Below, in pieces: positions 6,722 to 6,860 of a DNA stretch of 6,860 nucleotides. The stretch comes from an uncultured Eubacteriales bacterium (GTDB taxonomy: Bacteria; Bacillota; Clostridia; Monoglobales; Monoglobaceae). Location of the stretch: positions 1-6,860 of the forward strand of contig CATVQN010000057.1 in the NCBI GenBank assembly GCA_958346135.1, given 5' to 3'. The notes below the pieces were generated by a model, which saw only the letters and a list, made by a program, of their open reading frames with translations, had not been told where the DNA came from and made no database searches. Made by a program: the position numbers and the translations under genes. Within the stretch, counting starts at the first letter, position 1, and every line of letters begins with the position of its first letter.

Positions 6722-6731
6722 ATAAATACAA
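6704..6731 (-). promoter_or_regulatory. Promoter of the araC-type regulator gene
   Basis: On the minus strand a perfect TATAAT (6709-6704) is preceded by TGA, giving an extended -10. TTGTAT (6731-6726) lies 16 bases upstream as a weak -35. The leader before the ATG at 6657 would be about 40 bases. The -10 lies inside the spacer of the opposing GH2 promoter. Confidence 0.6.
6706..6719. repeat. Inverted repeat between overlapping divergent promoters; possible operator
   Basis: TATATC and GATATA are exact inverted arms around a two-base AC centre, covering the core of both promoters. A bound protein would affect both genes. AraC regulators more often bind direct repeats, and short palindromes are common in AT-rich DNA, so this is only a candidate. 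Confidence 0.3.
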
Positions 6732-6755
6732 GTATTTTTTGAAAGGATGAATGCT

Positions 6756-6860
6756 ATGTTATACTGGCAGGAACATCCCAATCCCCAATGGGAGCGGGAG
6801 CATTGGAAAAATCTTAACGGAGAATGGGAATTTGATTTTGACTTTGGCGCCTCGGCACGA
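6756..6860 (+). CDS. Glycoside hydrolase family 2 protein, N-terminal fragment (3' end missing)
   Basis: Only 35 codons are present before the right edge. They begin MLYWQEHPNPQWER and continue HWKNLNGEWEFDFDFG. The pattern PNPQ-W-x-R-x-x-W-x-x-LNGEW-x-F-x-F-D is typical of the N-terminal sugar-binding domain that opens family 2 glycoside hydrolases (beta-galactosidase and beta-glucuronidase relatives). The exact sugar cannot be read from this fragment. No signal peptide is seen, so a cytoplasmic enzyme is likely. AAAGGA (6742-6747) lies eight bases before the ATG at 6756. An in-frame ATG at 6747 is too close to the Shine-Dalgarno sequence, and the ATG at 6751 is out of frame. Divergence from the AraC gene suggests local regulation. 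Confidence 0.8.
   Translation, partial: MLYWQEHPNPQWEREHWKNLNGEWEFDFDFGASAR

Noticed and set aside
6481..6750. An 89-codon plus-strand frame across the araC start and promoter region
   Set aside because: It is antisense to araC and runs through both predicted promoters, with no supporting ribosome binding site.

Overview
The window looks like chromosomal DNA of a Gram-positive anaerobe of the class Clostridia, most likely Lachnospiraceae-like. This is inferred from gene content and signals: a fused energy-coupling-factor (ECF) transporter, a Firmicutes-type ExoA, a lipoprotein-type ApbE, AAAGGAG-like ribosome binding sites, sigma-A type promoters, and an AraC regulator divergent from a glycoside hydrolase. 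No marker fixes the genus.

Layout. (1) 1-2340, plus strand: the 3' part of a large ECF transporter gene, cut by the left edge. It joins two ABC ATPase domains to a membrane S-component. (2) 2341-2677: a gene-free gap with an apparent minus-strand remnant of an AraC-type DNA-binding domain (about 2362-2499) and the exoA terminator. (3) 2678-3439, minus strand: exonuclease III (ExoA) with all catalytic motifs. Its expected ATG start is followed at once by a TAA stop, so the annotated start falls back to TTG. (4) 3440-3615: divergent promoters for exoA and apbE. (5) 3616-5777, plus strand: a two-gene operon of an ApbE flavin transferase lipoprotein and a metal-dependent amidohydrolase, joined by a TAATG overlap. 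It ends in a terminator with a perfect 25-bp stem, and that terminator's T-run lies inside the 3' end of the convergent araC gene. (6) 5842-6657, minus strand: an intact AraC-family regulator. (7) 6658-6755: overlapping divergent promoters. (8) 6756-6860, plus strand: the first 35 codons of a probable family 2 glycoside hydrolase, cut by the right edge.

How the parts work together. The ECF protein would power vitamin uptake. Cobalamin is a possible substrate but is not proven here. ApbE covalently attaches FMN to extracytoplasmic proteins; its target is not in the window, and the role of the co-transcribed amidohydrolase is open. The AraC/GH2 pair has the usual layout of a local sugar-responsive switch. 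I see no phage, CRISPR, transposase or toxin genes. The most notable points are the stop codon at codon 2 of exoA, the AraC relic next to the ECF gene, the long convergent terminator, and the interleaved araC/GH2 promoters.
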